A stretch of DNA of 64,000 bases, taken from Cerrena zonata. Lineage: Eukaryota > Basidiomycota > Agaricomycetes > Polyporales > Cerrenaceae. The stretch covers positions 1-64,000 of the forward strand of contig JASBNA010000009.1 in assembly GCA_038087015.1 (NCBI GenBank), in the 5' to 3' direction. Positions 25,305 to 35,735 of the stretch are shown here, in pieces. The translations under genes and the position numbers were made by a program. Position 1 is the first letter of the stretch, and each line of letters starts with the position of its first letter. The notes below the pieces were generated by a model. The model had not been told where the DNA came from, did not search any database, and worked only from the letters and a program-made list of their open reading frames with translations.

Positions 25305-26165
25305 GCGAAGCGAACGCTGGAAGCTTAAGTTACTAATGCAATTTCTAGACCTGAACGCCTTGGAAAACGGAGGAAGCAGACCGTACACGGCCATTGCAAA
25401 AAGGCTGGAGAGCGACCATAAGCTTGCAAGGCATCGGAAAACCTTAGACTCTGACCACAGTCGGACATCATTGCCGCAATGACTGCTAACTCGTGAGCAG
25501 ACAGCTTTAGATTTATAATCCAGACAAGTCCAGATACCCCCTAGTACAGAAAGTGTCCAAAAGATGATCAGCTATGGCATCTTCGTATAGACCGTGACTG
25601 AATAGGAGTTCCTTGACGGCGAACGTTGCCGATAAGTCGACTCAAGCTGGAGGAAACAATATAGAAACTGACAGAGCGGGGAGAGATGGCGGCGCAACGC
25701 GTTTCGCTCACGCCTCGGAGAGAGCTAAGGTGGAGCGTAAGTTACATATTGTGTAGCGCAAGAGACCTCGTGAAGCAATGTCGCATTGTGGCAATTGATG
25801 CATTCTGCAGTTGAGCGGTGACAAATGACCGACTATATATTCTCCAGAGCATGTTAGTTCCGATCCGCTATTCAGAGCGCAAGGTGTATGGGTTTGAAAA
25901 AATACGACCGTAGTTATACCATTTCAGAGCAAGTTGAAGTTGAAGATAAAGTGAAGATGACCTTGCCAGAAGCCGACTTGTGCAATGCAAACAATGACAA
26001 ATAACGCGATGGCGCTGAGCGCTAGTGTTTATTGCAAACTATTCTGCATGTAATCATTACAACTTGAACTCTCGCTCGTACCTCCATCTCTGTGGCTGTT
26101 TTTGTCGGTGCTGTAGAACAAACTTACTCAAATTAACATAGCATTTCTTGACTTGGTTGGATGCT
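25305..26165. other. Divergent promoter region
   Basis: About 860 bp between the head-to-head cerato-platanin and PFS2 genes, with no coding signal. It should contain the PFS2 promoter and any upstream elements of the cerato-platanin gene. Confidence 0.5.
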
Positions 26166-28267
26166 ATGGCCTCTGTAGCTGGTTCTTCGTCGCTTCCTGT
26201 TCTGCTGCCTCAAACACCCAAACCTTTCACCGAAGGGTCACAGCTAGAATGGAAACCAAAGCGCAACCTATCGATACCCCTCACAGCTCCTGTAGAGGAC
26301 CCTATAACTCAAGAACAACAAATGGCCATGTCTAGGATAGGTCCAGATGGAAAAGTCAAGAAGGTGCGACCTAGAAGGACGGTAGACTACGGTGGACCAA
26401 TCGGTCGCTGGGCACTTGTGAGCTTCTATTTTTCTTGCCTTTTATTGAATCTCCTTAATGTACCTTGTACAGTTAAGAAAACTACGGCCAAGTCCGACGT
26501 ATGTGCCATACTTACGTCCCGCGCCACCATACATTATAGACGTACGATCGGAAAGAGTCCATGGATGTATCGTATCTCTAGCTGAAATATATAACATTTC
26601 TTATTACAGCTGCTTCCACCTAAAGCTTACCCCGAAAACGTTTCAACGTCATTATGCACCAAGTTCGTACATACTTCTACGAATAAGATTCGGTGTCCAG
26701 TCAACTGTGTGACGGTAAGCCCAGAAAGGCTAATTGTTATTTCATCCGATAGACACTCACATCGTCATATGAACAGTGGACCCCCGAGTCTCGTCGGATA
26801 TTGACCGGCTCGACGAGCGGAGAGTTTACACTCTGGAATGGTCTCACTTTTAACTTCGAGACCATCCTGCAGGCTCATGACACCGCCGTGAGAGCTTTTG
26901 AGTTCTCTCATTCTGGGCAGTACCTCGCCTCTGCGGACCAAAGCGGTATCATCAAGTACTTCCAGCCCAATATGAACAACTTGACGGCTTGGACCGGACA
27001 TCGGGAAGCCATTCGAGATTTAAGCTTCAGTCCTGATGACAGCATGTTTGCAACTGCCAGTGATGATTCCTCAATCAAAATCTGGTCGTTCGAAGAGAGT
27101 AGGGAAGAAAAGACGCTCACCGGTAAGTGGTAATATGAACGTTTATTGTAAGGAAGGCTCAGTATTTTGCTTTCAGGACACGGTTGGGATGTTAAATGTG
27201 TAAAATGGCATCCAACGAAAGGTCTACTTGTCTCCGGAAGTAAAGACAATATGATCAAGTTTTGGGACCCACGAACCGGAACCGCGCTGTCTACACTGTA
27301 AATGACCTATCTTCCCTCGTTCATATAACTTGTGTTAATTTTACCTTCATTCTAGCCATTACCATAAGAATACCGTGCAGGCATTGTCATGGTCCCCAGA
27401 CGGTAATCTTGTGGCAAGTGCTTCTCGTGACCAAACAGTCAGAGTGTTCGATATCCGAGCAATGAAGGAATTCCGTGTCCTGAAAGGCCACAAGAAAGAA
27501 GTTTGCTGTAGGTCAACTCTTACATTACCAGTGTTTTGGTCTCAGACTAATGTCCTCGAATTATAGCTGTAGCATGGCATCCTGTTCATCCTATTCTCGT
27601 CTCTGGCGGTTCTGAGGGCTCAATTCTTCACTGGGATCTTTCCTCATCTACTGACCCACTCCCATCTCAATCTGCTTCACATGTTCCGGGACCACGAGCG
27701 ACCCTATCACAAGCACACGATTCTAACGTGTGGTCCCTAACCTACCATCCACTTGGACATCTTCTCGCATCGGCCTCCAACGATCATACCACTCGTTTCT
27801 GGTGCCGTGAGAGACCAGGAGATGCTACATCCGTATTCTCTGGTGGGGGTGAGAAACCACCAGAAGTCGAAGGCGGAGGACAAGACGATGACGACGACGC
27901 ATTTGTACCTGGATTCAGCTTCGCCCCAGGTATGGGATTACCTGGTAACCAATCATGGGACGACCAGCAAGGTCCCAATGGGTACGATGGTTATGGACGT
28001 GGTAGAGGTGGTCAAGGATATGGAGGACAACAGGATGGTGACGGAGAAGACAGTATACCTGGATTGGCTCCACCACAGATGGAGGGTAACGGGTCTGCTT
28101 CGGTTGCTGGTAGACAAAATGGTCCTCTTCCATCACAAGAGGATTTGTATCCCGGAGATGGTGAAGAATCATGGAGTCGTGGCGGAAGGGGAGGAGGAAG
28201 GGGAGGTAATAGATGGGGTGGTGGAGGCGGTGGTGGCAGCGGCGGCGGTGGACGGCGACGCTATTGA
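26166..28267 (+). CDS. PFS2: Polyadenylation factor subunit 2 (WD40), WDR33/PFS2 homologue
   Basis: A core component of the nuclear mRNA cleavage and polyadenylation factor; WDR33 homologues contact the poly(A) signal RNA. Exons: 26166-26417, 26473-26541, 26610-26714, 26777-27122, 27177-27297, 27356-27507 and 27567-28267, total 581 aa. The N-terminus contains the family block [15 protein letters not shown] and a [17 protein letters not shown] segment. About seven WD repeats follow, for example [35 protein letters not shown] and [13 protein letters not shown]. The tail is acidic then Gly/Arg-rich ([10 protein letters not shown]), as in other fungal PFS2 proteins. The ATG at 26166 was chosen because the in-frame codon upstream is TTG. 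Confidence 0.95.
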
Positions 28268-29382
28268 GTTGTGCTCTTTTGTGATCCTTTGTAGACTACT
28301 CTCTATGAGATCCTCGTATCATGACTGGGATTCAATATTCATTGGTATTGTTAGTAGTGTAACTCAACATTCGCAAGACGATTCCATTCTACGGATGCCA
28401 CAAATGAGGATCTTTTTGGTGACCTGGAACGTGCTACTTTCAGAAGAAGAAATGGTAATCTCTGTGCAATTTAACATGGAACGTCGAAGATCGAGAGCCT
28501 AGTATAGGCGTAAAACATTTATTCCTCCAGGTCTTTGAAAAACGGGCTTGCAACGTTGAGAGACTCGGAGGCGCTTAATTTTACGCAGGTGCCGTCTCAT
28601 CTTTACCGGTACCACCATGACGAATCACAACCTTCCGCCAGTAAGCGTCCAATGTAAATCTCAATGTGAAGGGAATCTCACACAACCATACAGAAGTCCC
28701 GTATTAGATACCTCGACAGCTAATTATCGCACCCAGCTGAAAAAAAGGAGCCTTGCTTGCCAAGTCGGAGGACGAGCGCTACAGGACTTACACGTTCGAA
28801 AGCTTTCAATCCAAGAACTCGATTTTTGTCTATTCTGTAGGCTCGGCGCATTCCTGTAACACAATCTGAGGATATCATTTTTCGTCAATGACATTGGTGC
28901 CTGAAAAAAACATGCTAACTCGAAACTTGACAGAACTCTTCTAACAGAGTTCTGTCAAATTCGGGATAGCATGTGAAATTCGAAGATTCCCTGGACTCCA
29001 TATTACCATCCGCCGGCGAGTCTCCCCTGGATGTTTATCCCTACCACAGAATGCCTACATTTACACTTCAGACATTTATATGTCCTATTCTTACAGTATG
29101 ATACCAACTTCCATGGTGCACCCGACCACGGGCGTGACATTTTCTTGGACTACATAGCGAATCAGGAACCTTACCGCCAAGAAGGATGGAGTGTGGACTC
29201 CAAGGCTAGATGGACATCCAAGAAATACCAAGATTCCAACTCGAATGAACGTGCGTTGTATACAGTATCATTTCAGACCTGCCCAGGATCCCTTGTAGCG
29301 CAGAGAGAATGTATAAAGATGAGATACCATTGTATTTTTTGACATCCGTAGCCCTACAGTCACCAGCAGGACATCCCCCAAG
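28268..29382. other. Spacer between PFS2 and the phosphate permease
   Basis: About 1.1 kb. It holds the PFS2 3' end, a hairpin at 28927-28958 and the permease promoter. No gene is supported. Confidence 0.5.
28927..28958. repeat. 13-bp perfect inverted repeat
   Basis: TTGACAGAACTCT, then a 6-nt loop, then the exact reverse complement. Flanking CGAA and TTCG can extend the pairing with mismatches. It lies about 660 bp downstream of PFS2. It may be a miniature-element remnant or a structured 3' element. Confidence 0.7.
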
Positions 29383-31751
29383 ATGCCTTTACATCAATAT
29401 GGTACGCCAGTGTAATTTTACTTACTGAACACATTGTATACTCACATATCGTCTGATAGACTACAGTGCGTTCTTAATCGATCTGACTCTATATCATATT
29501 GCTGACATCCATACCTAGTTCTGGCTATCGGAACAATGTTCGCTGCACTCGATGCGTTCATGATTGGTGCTAATGATGTTGCTAATAGCTTCGCCAGTGA
29601 GTTCTTAATCATGGGTCGCCAGCTTCCTAGTATAGCTTAACATATCGCACCTAGCTTCGGTTTCTTCCAAATCACTGACGTTGAAGCAAGCATGTTTGGC
29701 TGCGATGGTGATGGAATTCCTGGTATGTCTCCTTACTCCCTTCCTCCATCTCCATCTGATCTCAACTTATTGTAGGGTGGTGTTCTTGTCGGAGCTCGTG
29801 TGGCTGATACTATCAAGAATGGAGTTATCTCCTCTACCCTGTTCCAAGGGAACCCCGGTGTCCAGATGCTCGGCTTTGCCTGTGCACTCGTATCGTCCTC
29901 CAGTACGTATCGTGCTATAGTCACCATCCCCTTTAGCTGACATCTATTATAGTCTGGTTGACGATCTGTACTCGCTTCAGCTGGCCCGTGTCTACAACGT
30001 ATTCTATCGTCTCAGCTGTTGCTGGTGTCGGTGTTGCTCTTGGTGGTATCGACGCTCCCAACTGGGGCTGGAACGGAGGCAAGGGTATTGCTACTATTTT
30101 TGCAGGGTTTGGGATCGGCAAGTCACAAGATGGCTATCATATCAGATCAAGTTTCTTACTCCTCGATTACAGCTCCGGCTATCTCTGCTGCGTTCGGTGC
30201 CATTGTCTATCTTCTTATCAAGTATGTCGTCCTTGTGCGCGACAACCCAACTCGGTGGGGTCTCTATACGGCCCCGTTCTTTTTCTTCACACTTACAGCA
30301 GTCTTGACCTTAAGTATCAGTAAGTGTTCGAATACATATGGTCATTCCACAACTTATCAATTTCATTCAGTCTACAAGGGTGCTCCGTCATTGGGTCTCA
30401 CTAGTCTTGAGCCTAATGTAATGGCTGCGGCTGTTGTTGGCACGGCCTTCTGTTATTATGACCCTCTCTATCATTTTTTGGATTCCCTTTGCCTACGCCA
30501 AAGTTGTAAAGAAGGACTACAGTAAGTACTGTGTCTATTTCTTTCAGGCACTCTTAACGTATTTCTTCCTTAGCTATTCGCTGGTATCACTTTTTCCTCG
30601 GGCCTCTTCTATGGAGGCGTGAAGCACCTACGGACTCCGGCCATCACAACGGTCCCAGTGCTATTCCAGACTACAGAGTTAATCGTAAGAACGAATCAGA
30701 AGGTAAGATATGGCAATCTACTCAATATCGGCAATGTAGCTAAGACCTCTGGTAGCGCCAGAGCCTAAAACGGCTGAAGATACAGACGTTGATTCCGAAA
30801 AGAATTCTTCACATATTGCTCCACAGCAGGCAAATAAACGCTCACCTTTGAGCGAGCAAGTTGAAGATCCTCATCCCATCGAAGGCTCTTGGATTGAGCC
30901 CCAGAACCTTTGGATCATCGCGAGATACAAAGCTATTCCATGGCTCGTCACCCTATTCACTCACGGCACGAGCGTCGACATCCACGATCTGCAGGTTCAA
31001 GAAGGAAGCAAAGAGGCCAGCAGAATGCAAGAAATGTACGACAGGGCGAAACAGTATCCTAACGATACTGAGCACCTCTACTCGTTCATGCAAGTCATGA
31101 CGGCCTGTACAGCTTCTTTTGCTCACGGAGGTAGGTTGAGCATACGTTTCATACCTGACAGGATCTAACATTATTTGTAGCGAATGATTTGTCCAATGCT
31201 ATCGGACCGTTTGCGGTAATCTATCACGTATGGAAAACTGGGGAGATTGCGGACAAGAAAAGTCCTGTCGAGATTTGGAATTTGGTATTCGGCGCTGTTT
31301 GCCTGTGTATTGGATTGGCTACATGTATGTTACTTTCTTTTTCTCTACTTCATGACGCAGCTGACTTCAATGTTTATCAACTAATAGATGGATATAATAT
31401 CATGCGTGTTCTAGGAAACAGAATCACGCTGCACTCGCCGTCGAGGGGTTTTTCTATGGAGTTGGGCGCCTCCATTACAGTAATTCTTGCGTCTCAATAT
31501 GGTCTCCCGGTGTCGGTCAGTGTTTTCTCAACGTATCTATCTTTTGTTGCTGTCCTGACCTTTAACTCTCAAAGACGACGATGTGTATTATCGGATCAAC
31601 AATCGGTGTTGCTCTTTGCAACGGGGACTGGCGGGCAACCAATTGGCGGGCTATTCTCTGGATCTTCAGCGGATGGGTTTTGACTGTCCCCATCGTGGCT
31701 ACTGGTGCCGGATGCTTAATGGCTATCATCCTAAACGCACCCCATTTTTAG
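29383..31751 (+). CDS. PHO89: PHO89-type Na+/phosphate symporter (PiT family), with an apparent frameshift
   Basis: A high-affinity inorganic phosphate transporter of the plasma membrane. Exons read: 29383-29401, 29460-29465 (6 nt), 29519-29596, 29655-29722, 29776-29902, 29953-30117, 30173-30319, 30371-30521, 30574-30702, 30762-31130, 31181-31324, 31388-31515 and 31575-31751. PiT signatures are present in both halves: IGANDVANSFATSVSS near the N-terminus and TASFAHGANDLSNAIGP near the C-terminus, with a hydrophilic central loop. The end reads VPIVATGAGCLMAIILNAPHF. The intron at 30118 uses a GC donor (GCAAGT). In exon 30371-30521 the frame must shift by one base after GTAF: one extra T around 30449-30452 separates it from VIMTLSIIFWIPFAYA. 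Unless this is a sequencing error, the copy is non-functional. Confidence 0.85.
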
Positions 31752-32050
31752 AGAGGTGTGGGGTTAATGATTTGACGTTCATGATGTCGTCTTGTATGTA
31801 GAATCCGTACGACTTTCAAGTAATGTATAATTATTGAATAAGGGCATCGTGCTATTTGTAAAACATCGATCGACTACTAGCATACTTATTGGAACGAGTG
31901 GTAAATTGAAATCGTGTTTTGATGTTGATTTAAAGGCGGAGTAGCAGTACATGATGAAGGAATGTTGATCAGGTAAACATAGAACCAGAAGGATGGGTGA
32001 ATCAGGGAAACTCGGCGTGTATGTTAAGTTTCTTCAGGATGAAGATGAGA
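31752..32050. other. Convergent spacer downstream of the phosphate permease
   Basis: About 300 bp. The 3' half begins the homology shared with about 51600-51710: both copies contain CTCGGCGTGTAT and CCGGAGCCCA, the latter reading into the tiny gene. Confidence 0.5.
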
Positions 32051-32401
32051 TCAGTCCTCATTAGGACGGGCCCTCTCCGGAGCCCAGGTATCTGGGGAGA
32101 ACCATGCTGGTTTGGATGGGATAAAGGTTCTCGGTATGAACGGAGTTAATTGCCGTAGTGGAACGAGCAATAGAGACCTATATGTCAAAGACCAGCTCAG
32201 TGAGGATCACTTGTCTGAGCAATAAATACTGACCATGTTTGATGCCTCAGCGCGAACGTGTAGGTATAATAGGGCTCCTCAACCTTGATTGTGACCTCAT
32301 ATGAGATCCTAAAACGAGGACGAGCAGTGTCAGTACATGAACGACGTGATCCAAATCAGTTCATCGGCTTACGTTAGGCTAGGGTATGTTAGTCCACTCA
32401 T
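32051..32401 (-). CDS. Tiny three-exon gene, copy 1 (76 aa, unknown)
   Basis: Exons 32373-32401 (29 nt), 32234-32308 (75 nt) and 32051-32177 (127 nt) encode 76 aa, both introns in phase 2. The protein starts MSGLTYPSLT, then ISYEVTIKVEEPYYTYTFAL, and ends FSPDTWAPERARPNED. No signal peptide or TM segment. It is clearly homologous to 51712-52035 (ISYEVKVVIEEP, FSPDSWAPDRY), with identical lengths of the first two exons; 45355-45695 has a related layout. Unrecognised, but the conserved splicing across copies argues that it is a real gene. It lies tail-to-tail with the phosphate permease. Confidence 0.55.
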
Positions 32402-32539
32402 AGTGGCGAGGCGTTGTGAGGTAGTGGCCAAAACTGATCGAGAATATATACACAGCTGGATTATGCCTAGAATTTCGTCGTGAGAGCACGATGGAGAGTC
32501 CGTGCTTTGGGGTTCGACGGATAGAGTATTGCTAAACAG

Positions 32540-33076
32540 GTGGGAAGACCATCACCGTGACGGTTGTTGGTTACTGCTCGCGTTCATCGCGTTCTAGGGT
32601 GGGAGTAAGGTCGCGACTTCGAATACAACGGCACCACCTGTCAGAAATAATTCGAGCATCAGAACAACGAGGCATGTGGGTACCGTGTGTTGATAAATTG
32701 AATACAACCTACCCGACGCGTCTGGGAGCAGGTCTCAGCTGAGGTTGAAAAGTTGCAGGCGATTAGCGCGAAGAGGTCCTTCGATTCTTGCCCAACAAGG
32801 ACTATACGTCCCGAGGGGTTCTTCGCGGCCTTGTCCGCGTTGAGCGAGGCGTATCGGCGGAAACTAGGGTGCCTAGTCGTTTGTTAAGTATTACGCAACG
32901 ACTCGTAGTTCTGCAGAGGGAATATCCGCATGGATCGCGACATCTGAGAATCTTGATTGTTTAGAAGACTCGGAGGTCGCAGTCTCCCCGAGAGAGAGAA
33001 AGGACGGAAGGCCACTGGCATAATGGTATGTGCTGAGAAATGAACCGTGAGTAAAGACAATTGAGAGAAGTGCCAC
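32540..33076 (-). other. Block Y, copy 1: unrecognised gene with broken frames
   Basis: The N-terminal part is an open frame from ATG at 33076 (MALLSIVFTHGSFLSTYHYA) to a stop near 32891. The C-terminal part is in another frame and reads RRYASLNADKAAKNPSGRIV, then LVGQESKDLFALIACNFSTS. A phase-2 donor near 32715 and a TTTCTGACAG acceptor lead to GGAVVFEVATLLPP and a stop. The same C-terminal block occurs at about 45800-46100 and 52250-52500. I could not join the two parts by a plausible intron, so it is either a decayed gene or one whose splicing I misread. No family recognised. Confidence 0.4.
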
Positions 33077-33260
33077 TCAAGTGAGGAGGACAGAGTCCAA
33101 AATGTCCCATATCTCCGATTTACTGCACATCATCTCCTTCTCTTGCTCTCGTCTGCCCTCGGGGAAACACTGTCGCATGGACCACCAATACCCCTCTTCC
33201 TGAGCTATTTAATGAATGTTATTACGGTGCGGCGCGTAGGGTGAGTAAGACGGTTGATCC

Positions 33261-33337
33261 CTGTGGACCGATCGAAAGGGAGGAGGTAAGGACACTTCCA
33301 ACGTGTCCTTACCTCCTCCCTTTCGATCGCTTCACAG
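33261..33337. repeat. Perfect 27-bp inverted repeat hairpin
   Basis: The left arm 33269-33295 begins CGATCGAAAGGGAGGAGG and is exactly reverse-complemented at 33303-33329 across a 7-nt loop. CTGTG (33261-33265) and CACAG (33333-33337) extend the pairing after a 3-nt mismatch. It is not inside any gene I can support. Confidence 0.9.
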
Positions 33338-34382
33338 AGTGGACCCTGCCAACGAATTGCTGCCCCAACATTTGGATAGCAAGGTGCCTCGCGGGACGAC
33401 AGAAGTTTGTTCTCCAGAGCACCATCCAGTTACATTGGAACGTACCTTCGTATCCATCCCCTCTCGTCTGCTTCCCCTGCATATCTCGCCACGGTTGCGC
33501 TGCCTCTCGACGTCGGAACCTTCTCTCAACGTTATACCCAGTGTACGGAACGACGTTAACGTGGATAGGACGGTCGATCTGTGTCGTATTTTGAGTGGAC
33601 TTTGAAATCTGTTGGACCAAATCCTACAGCGATAAAAGGTGAGTTTCGACCACGACCTTGAATAAAATTGATGAATGGTGTAACCTATCGGACATGTAGA
33701 TCATGACGCAGGGCGATGATGTACCTGCAGGGGGTTCGAAAGAGTCTTTCAGGACGATCGATACCTGGACTAGTTCATCGTTATTATTATTCAAGACAAG
33801 TAGATAGGGCGGTTGAATGTCGTGAAAGTGACAATTTCAAAGCTTACTGGTCTCAAGAAAAGGTAAGTACGTCGTCTTGAAAGCTTGGAGATACGGTAAC
33901 CGACGCATAGTCAATTTATTTGTCTTTACTCACATTTTGCCTACAAGCAGAACCACACAGTGTTCATTACCCTTAGGGGTAGTGGACATTGTTGTGATTT
34001 GCTCACCCTAATAGAAAGGGGACCCCTATTTACAATCAATGTTACCAGGGCTATACAGCTACAGAAAACCTGACATACCAGAAATACTAAGAGGTGAGTA
34101 AGCCATAGTTATGGTTATAGAGCCTGATATGACTGATGATTAACAACAGTGAAAGCCATGCCATGGTAGAGAGGAACAGCAAGGTCTCCCAACAATGCGA
34201 GATAACATGACCCAGCAATCGTAGAAAATCAAGCATAATTTCTACGTCAGGCAAGTTTTTCCCCCCTGGGATGGTATGCGTACGAGTCGATCCGGAACGG
34301 ATGCCTACCAGCCTAAGAATAGCGAACTCTCGTAAATTGAAACCCAGGTTTCGATTCGAGGTTTGTCAAGCAGCTCGAGTCT

Positions 34383-34439
34383 GAAGAACGACTTGGACTC
34401 AGAAGGGAACGACTTGGACCTGAGTCCAAGTCGTTCTTC
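34383..34439. repeat. 20-bp perfect inverted repeat with a nested direct repeat
   Basis: The arms GAAGAACGACTTGGACTCAG (34383-34402) and CTGAGTCCAAGTCGTTCTTC (34420-34439) are exact reverse complements. The 17-nt spacer contains another copy of GAACGACTTGGAC, so two left partners can compete for one right arm. Confidence 0.88.
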
Positions 34440-35735
34440 AAGTCGAAGTTGCGCGAGAGGCTGTGCGATCGATCACTGTGCTGGTCGAAGTCGAGTTGAA
34501 CTTGGAAGTTGCCACGACACGCCGACTCGGAAATGCTCTCAGGCTAGTCTACGAGTCGTCCACTCTGTTTGACATAAACGGTGACAATACGAACCAGAGA
34601 CCAAACTGCTAATAACGAACCTACTTACCTGCAAAGCTGCCAACTGTACTCTCACCTCTTCCTCCGACATTGCGATATTTCTCATGATTCGTCCCAGCGT
34701 ACCTCCCTGTCCTGTATCCAACTCTATAGCAGCAAACACTACCAACCTCTTTTCAAGGAATGTAACCACCCTCCGTCAATGTGTCACCCAATCACCATCT
34801 TCTGAGTTCTCACCAAGCTTGACTGTCCCATTCTTCCTTCCTATAACCGCCTAACACACACGATCCACTCAATTCTTCAACACCGCCCCTCCTACCTACT
34901 CCGTCGGACCAATCATAAGCGAAGCCATCAGCGGACGAAGATTATGCTGAGCAATGTCCCAAAGGAGAGCTCTTGTCGACACAATGTTCGTCCTCCAAAT
35001 CGCACAAGAACGCCATTCAATAAGCTGGAATCGATCCTTCAACAAGATCTGGGATCCAACGTTCAATGCTCCCAATGGTTATACGAAAAGCTCGGGCACC
35101 TCTTGCTCACTCACTTTCCGAAACAGAGTCACGAACATCTTCCCCATACCTTCCTACATAAGTATGTATCACAAGGTGGTTCGCTCATAGACATATCCTC
35201 CATGGTCCAATCGAATATCTGTTTCCTGAGAAATTATGCCTGTATCGACTCCTGAATGCTGATGGAACTATGAACAAGGATATCCGAGACCCCATCGCAG
35301 TAGTTGTTGGTTTTGGTCGAAGGTATGTCTCAAATAGTAATAATGGTGGACCACTTTGAATAATCGTATCATGATGTTCAAAATACGCCTGGGATGTTTT
35401 ACGAGCTCGAATGCGCTCCTGATCATTACGCCCTGCACACTCCATACTTTCGACATCGACCCCGCACCAGATGCCGACGGGAGACCTATACAGGCAGAGT
35501 TTACTTCGGAGTCTGGGATGATATGGCGAGTATATATCGACTAGCTTTGTTAATACAGAGATAGAAAATGAGAATACGATCTTAGTATGTCTGAACCATT
35601 TCTTGTTCGGTGAAGGCTCGTTCTCTCGCCGCCGGTACCTTGACCGACGAGTAATTGGTAGTAAAACATACAGTATTGATTGCTTCTCGACGATGTACAG
35701 TGGAAGCAAAAGCTACATTGTCCAGTAATCCCGTC

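Larger units (their letters stand above)
33077..35735. other. Accessory spacer with inverted repeats and gene remnants
   Basis: About 2.7 kb without an intact gene. It contains a perfect 27-bp hairpin (33269-33329) and a 20-bp inverted repeat with an extra direct copy (34383-34439). On the minus strand, fragments such as LDTGQGGTLGRIMRNIAMSE (before a GTAAGT donor at about 34630) and PDSEVNSACIGLPSASGAGS (about 35500) look coding, but could not be joined or identified. Confidence 0.45.

Noticed and set aside
27753..28502. 249-codon plus-strand frame overlapping the PFS2 tail
   Set aside because: Out-of-frame reading of the Gly-rich PFS2 C-terminus.
35185..35709. 174-codon minus-strand open frame
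   Set aside because: A different minus-strand frame within it looks more protein-like (PDSEVNSACIGL...), and neither joins to flanking exons.
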